From an uncultured Oscillospiraceae bacterium (lineage in GTDB: Bacteria > Bacillota > Clostridia > Oscillospirales > Oscillospiraceae): a stretch of DNA of 8,947 nt. The position numbers were made by a program, and so were the translations under genes. The DNA lies in the NCBI GenBank assembly GCA_944385645.1, contig CALWYA010000054.1:1-8947 (forward strand), read 5' to 3'. Under the pieces are notes generated by a model. That model was not told the DNA's origin, searched no databases, and worked only from the letters and a program-made list of their open reading frames with translations. This document shows, piece by piece, positions 6,645 to 8,947 of this stretch (positions are counted from its first letter, which is position 1; each line of letters starts with the position of its first letter).

Positions 6645-6895
6645 GTCTCGTCCCTCTTTTCCTCTCCGTCCAACCGCCGGGCGATGACCTCCGGACCCAG
6701 GGCGGACAGCACCAGATGGTCGTTGTCCAGGATCAGCACCCCCTGGGTGCGCCGGCCGTAGGTGGCGTCAATGAGCTGGCCCCGGTCCCGGGCCTCCTGG
6801 ACCATCCGCTTGATGGGGGCGGAGTCGGGGCTGACCACGGCGATGAGCCGGCCGGCGGCCACCAGATTGCCGAATCCGATGTCGATCAGCTTCAC
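6641..6895 (-). CDS. remA: RemA / DUF370 DNA-binding regulator
   Basis: In B. subtilis RemA is an oligomeric DNA-binding protein that activates biofilm-matrix and osmoprotection genes; in anaerobic clostridia its targets are largely unknown. The 84-residue protein contains the family's most conserved stretches: KLIDIGFGN at 2-10, VSPDSAPIKRM at 21-31, and DATYGRRT at 43-50. Arg16, Arg48 and Arg49 line up with B. subtilis Arg18, Arg50 and Arg51, which matter for DNA binding there. The GTG start at 6895 has AGGAGG (6903-6908) 7 nt upstream, and that SD overlaps the yicC stop (TAGGAGG). The longer reading frame to 6994 is a shadow of yicC. The C-terminus is charged (EEKRDET). The gene lies 11 nt after yicC and overlaps gmk by 4 nt, the classical arrangement. 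Confidence 0.95.
   Translation of the reverse strand: MKLIDIGFGNLVAAGRLIAVVSPDSAPIKRMVQEARDRGQLIDATYGRRTQGVLILDNDHLVLSALGPEVIARRLDGEEKRDET
6652..6657 (-). promoter_or_regulatory. Ribosome binding site of gmk, inside the remA coding end
   Basis: AGAGGG lies 7 nt before the TTG at 6644, within the remA codons for Lys-Arg-Asp. It supports the unusual TTG start; coupling to remA translation probably offsets the weak start codon. Confidence 0.55.
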
Positions 6896-6902
6896 GGCGG
6901 CC

Positions 6903-6908
6903 CCTCCT
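6903..6908 (-). promoter_or_regulatory. Ribosome binding site of remA fused to the yicC stop
   Basis: AGGAGG overlaps the last two bases of the yicC TAG stop and lies 7 nt before the remA GTG. It fixes the remA start at 6895. Confidence 0.8.
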
Positions 6909-7788
6909 ATTCGATATTCTGGACCTGTTCCCGGATCTTCTCGATCTCGGCCTTGATGTCCACCACCTGCCGGGCGATGTCCAGGTCGGAGCACTTGGAG
7001 CCGATGGTGTTGGCCTCCCGGTTGAACTCCTGGATCAGGAAGTCCAGCTTCCGGCCCACCGGCCCGCCCCGGGACAGCAGCTCCCGCAGCTGTCCGATGT
7101 GGCTGCGCAGGCGCACCGTCTCCTCGTCCACCGCCACCTTGTCGGCAAAGATGGCCGCCTCGGTGAGGATGCGGGCGGGGTCCAGCTGGGTGTTGGACAG
7201 CACCTCCTGCATCCGAGCCTCCAGCTTGGCGCGGTACTCGGCCACCGTCTGGGGGGAGCGGGCCTCCACCTGACCCACCATGTCCTCGATGGCGGCGGCT
7301 CGGGTGAGGATGTCCTCCCGCAGGCGCTCCCCCTCCCGGGTTCGCATCTGGTCGAAGTCGGTCAGGGCCTGATCCAGGACGGCACAGATGGCCCGGGCGG
7401 TCTCCTCCGTGTCCTCCTCCACCTTCTCGGCCACCAGCACCTCTGGGAACCGGGACAGGAGGGAGACGGTGATGTCCCGCTCCTCCAGACCATAACTGGA
7501 GGCCAGTCCCTTCAGAGCGGCGTAATAGGCGTCGGCCGCCGGCTGATTCACTGTCACCTTCACCTGTTCGGCCCCGGCGGAGTCCAGAGTGACGAACACG
7601 TCCACCTTTCCCCGGGAAATGGTGTCCTGGACCCGGCTTTTCAGTCCCTCCTCGGCGAAGAGATACAGCCGGGGGATGCGCACGCTGCAGTCCAGATAGC
7701 GGTTGTTCACCGACCGGACCTCCACGGTAATGGTCCCCCCCGCCGTCTTCTCCTCTGCCCGGCCATAGCCGGTCATACTCTTGACCAC
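6907..7788 (-). CDS. yicC: YicC/YloC-family endoribonuclease
   Basis: YicC/YloC proteins are conserved single-strand endoribonucleases; E. coli YicC has been linked to degradation of the small RNA RyhB. The protein has about 293 residues, the usual length. The N-terminal signature is MVKSMTGYGRAE, followed by VEVRSVNNRYLD. The C-terminal DUF1732-type region holds DFLIQEFNREANTIGSK and the closing helix DIKAEIEKIREQVQNIE. I chose GTG at 7788 because AAGGAG (7799-7804) is 10 nt upstream. The in-frame GTG at 7797, which would add three residues, is only 1 nt from that SD and so is unlikely. It is 19 nt after the membrane-protein gene and 11 nt before remA. Family assignment is secure; the RNA substrate here is unknown. 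Confidence 0.95.
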   Translation of the reverse strand: MVKSMTGYGRAEEKTAGGTITVEVRSVNNRYLDCSVRIPRLYLFAEEGLKSRVQDTISRGKVDVFVTLDSAGAEQVKVTVNQPAADAYYAALKGLASSYGLEERDITVSLLSRFPEVLVAEKVEEDTEETARAICAVLDQALTDFDQMRTREGERLREDILTRAAAIEDMVGQVEARSPQTVAEYRAKLEARMQEVLSNTQLDPARILTEAAIFADKVAVDEETVRLRSHIGQLRELLSRGGPVGRKLDFLIQEFNREANTIGSKCSDLDIARQVVDIKAEIEKIREQVQNIE

Positions 7789-7798
7789 TTGGGTCACA

Positions 7799-7804
7799 CT
7801 CCTT
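7799..7804 (-). promoter_or_regulatory. Ribosome binding site of yicC, deciding between two GTG starts
   Basis: AAGGAG is 10 nt from the GTG at 7788 and 1 nt from the GTG at 7797. Spacing favours 7788, which gives the family-typical N-terminus. Confidence 0.75.
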
Positions 7805-7807
7805 CCC

Positions 7808-8329
7808 CTATCCCTTTCTGTGGGCGCTCAGGCGGGCCCGGAGCAGCCCCACCAGCCGGGACAGGCCAATATCATAGATCACGAATACCACATTGCCCGC
7901 CCCGTACAGCATGGGCAGACTGCCGGTCAGCCAGTCGGGCAGGGCCGGAAGAAACAGCTCCCGGAACAAAAACCAGCACAGGGTGAGAGCCAGGTTGAAG
8001 AAAGCCAGCTTCAGCGCCCACTCCAGGGGCAGGTGGCGCAGGCTCTCGATGGCCCCCTTGACCACCGGGTACAGTCCCAGGAAGAGCAGGAACAGCAGGG
8101 CCACCCCTTTGTCCGGCAGAAGGATCAGCCCCAGCAGACCCGCCGCCCCCCAGCACAGATAGCCGGCCCCCCGGCCGGCGGCCACGGCGGCGGCCATGGG
8201 GAACAGTCCCCCCGCGGCGGTCAGACCCAGCTGCCCCGAGGGGGCCATGCAGGCCAGCCACAGCAGCACCAGCGCCCCGGCGGCCAGCACACCCCCAACG
8301 GATACCAGACTCGTCTTTGTCCGCCGCAT
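7808..8329 (-). CDS. Conserved-looking polytopic membrane protein of unknown function
   Basis: I do not recognise a named family. The 173-residue product opens MRRTKTSLVSVGGVL, with positive charges before the first hydrophobic segment. It has about six hydrophobic spans, roughly 8-28, 36-53, 57-72, 76-92, 104-124 and 138-155, and ends in a basic tail RLVGLLRARLSAHRKG. PDKGVALLFLLFLGLYPVVKG (two runs around 72-92) is the most family-like stretch. The general look (small, about six spans, no large loops) resembles ECF-transporter S components, but no ligand motif is seen and this is only an impression. I chose ATG at 8329: it follows the TGA of the J-domain gene after one base, so stop-restart coupling is likely, as no good SD is visible. 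A GTG at 8344 would add five residues. yicC follows after 19 nt. Confidence 0.82.
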   Translation of the reverse strand: MRRTKTSLVSVGGVLAAGALVLLWLACMAPSGQLGLTAAGGLFPMAAAVAAGRGAGYLCWGAAGLLGLILLPDKGVALLFLLFLGLYPVVKGAIESLRHLPLEWALKLAFFNLALTLCWFLFRELFLPALPDWLTGSLPMLYGAGNVVFVIYDIGLSRLVGLLRARLSAHRKG

Positions 8330-8330
8330 C

Positions 8331-8942
8331 TCAGTTGCACCCACTGCACAGGCAGTTCAGACACATCATGGTGGTGCAGCAGTCCATGGCGTCGGTGCCG
8401 CTGCTGTAGCCGGCGGGGCGGTAGCCCCCCATGTTGCCCTGCTGCATGACGGCCAGGGCCCGGCGGTACTCCATGTTGTTGGGGTCCAGCTGCACCGCCC
8501 GGACATAGTTCTGCATGGCCTCGTCCATCCAGCCCTTCCGGTAGGCGATGCTGCCGCTGAGGAAGTACCACTCCCCGTCCTTCTGGGGGACATCGTACAG
8601 CAGCCGCTCAGCCCCGGCCAGATCGCCGGCGTTGATCATGCCGCGGATCTGCGCGTAGGTTTGATTGGAGGAGGCGGAGGAGTACCCCCCCTGATAGGAG
8701 GACTGGTACGAGGACTGATAGCTTCCGCCGTAGCTCCCGGAGGAGCCTCCCCCGGCGCGCTGCTTGGTGATCTGGTCGTAGGCCTCGTTGATCTCCTTCA
8801 TCTTCTCCTCGGCCAGATCGGCCAGGGGGTTGTTCTGATAGTTGTCCGGGTGGTACTTCCGGGCCAGCTCCCGATAGGCCTTCTTGACCTCCTCGTCGCT
8901 GGCGCTGGGGCTGTCCCCCACGACGCTGTACGGATCATTCAT
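8331..8942 (-). CDS. J-domain (DnaJ-like) protein with TPR-like region and Cys-rich C-terminus
   Basis: J-domains stimulate the ATPase of Hsp70 (DnaK), so this is probably a specialised DnaK co-chaperone. The 203-residue protein has an N-terminal J-domain (about 1-62) with the invariant HPD at 31-33 in RKYHPDNYQNNP. A Gly/Ser/Tyr/Gln-rich linker follows at 64-93. A TPR-like helical region lies at about 95-166 (AGDLAGAERLLYDVP, then EWYFLSGSIAYRKGWMDEAM and ALAVMQQG). The last 16 residues hold six cysteines (188, 189, 194, 197, 199, 202). It is not the housekeeping DnaJ, since it lacks the four CxxCxGxG zinc repeats. The ATG at 8942 gives the usual MNDPYSVVG start, but only 5 nt lie upstream, so the SD and promoter are outside the window. 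The membrane-protein gene starts 1 nt after its stop. Confidence 0.93.
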   Translation of the reverse strand: MNDPYSVVGDSPSASDEEVKKAYRELARKYHPDNYQNNPLADLAEEKMKEINEAYDQITKQRAGGGSSGSYGGSYQSSYQSSYQGGYSSASSNQTYAQIRGMINAGDLAGAERLLYDVPQKDGEWYFLSGSIAYRKGWMDEAMQNYVRAVQLDPNNMEYRRALAVMQQGNMGGYRPAGYSSGTDAMDCCTTMMCLNCLCSGCN

Positions 8943-8947
8943 ATGTT

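Noticed and set aside
6896..6994. Upstream extension of remA
   Set aside because: It overlaps yicC, and the AGGAGG SD points to the GTG at 6895.

Overview
This window looks like a housekeeping stretch from the chromosome of a G+C-rich Firmicute, most likely an Oscillospiraceae-type clostridium (Flavonifractor/Pseudoflavonifractor/Lawsonibacter-like). That placement is inferred from three things: the Bacillota-specific gene order, Gram-positive-style Shine-Dalgarno (SD) sequences (AAAGGAG, AGGAGG) before nearly every gene, and protein sequences that resemble Clostridia despite high G+C at third codon positions. No marker gene fixes the genus.

All ten genes lie on the minus strand, so transcription runs from the right edge to the left edge. 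In that order they are: a J-domain/TPR-like protein with a Cys-rich tail (8331-8942); an unrecognised polytopic membrane protein (7808-8329); yicC/yloC (6907-7788); remA/DUF370 (6641-6895); gmk (6033-6644); rpoZ (5724-5990); priA (3184-5652); def (2612-3112); fmt (1683-2615); rsmB (293-1627); and the 5' end of rlmN (1-296, cut by the left edge). From yicC onward this is the Bacillus subtilis order yloC-remA-gmk-rpoZ-(coaBC)-priA-def-fmt-rsmB-rlmN, with coaBC missing between rpoZ and priA.

The genes are tightly packed. Gaps run from 1 to 71 nt, and three junctions (remA/gmk, def/fmt, rsmB/rlmN) are 4-nt TTGA or GTGA overlaps in which the stop codon shares bases with a non-ATG start. No stretch longer than 71 nt lacks a gene. 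The two longest gaps, on either side of priA, each hold a perfect inverted repeat. Neither repeat is followed by a T-run, so neither is a convincing terminator.

The genes serve nucleotide supply (gmk), transcription (rpoZ), replication restart (priA), N-terminal formyl-Met handling (fmt, def), rRNA/tRNA methylation (rsmB, rlmN), RNA turnover (yicC) and DNA-binding regulation (remA). I found no mobile element, CRISPR array, tRNA, rRNA, riboswitch or defence system. The least understood part is the right-hand pair, the J-domain protein with its Cys-rich tail and the coupled membrane protein; I found no convincing new system elsewhere.
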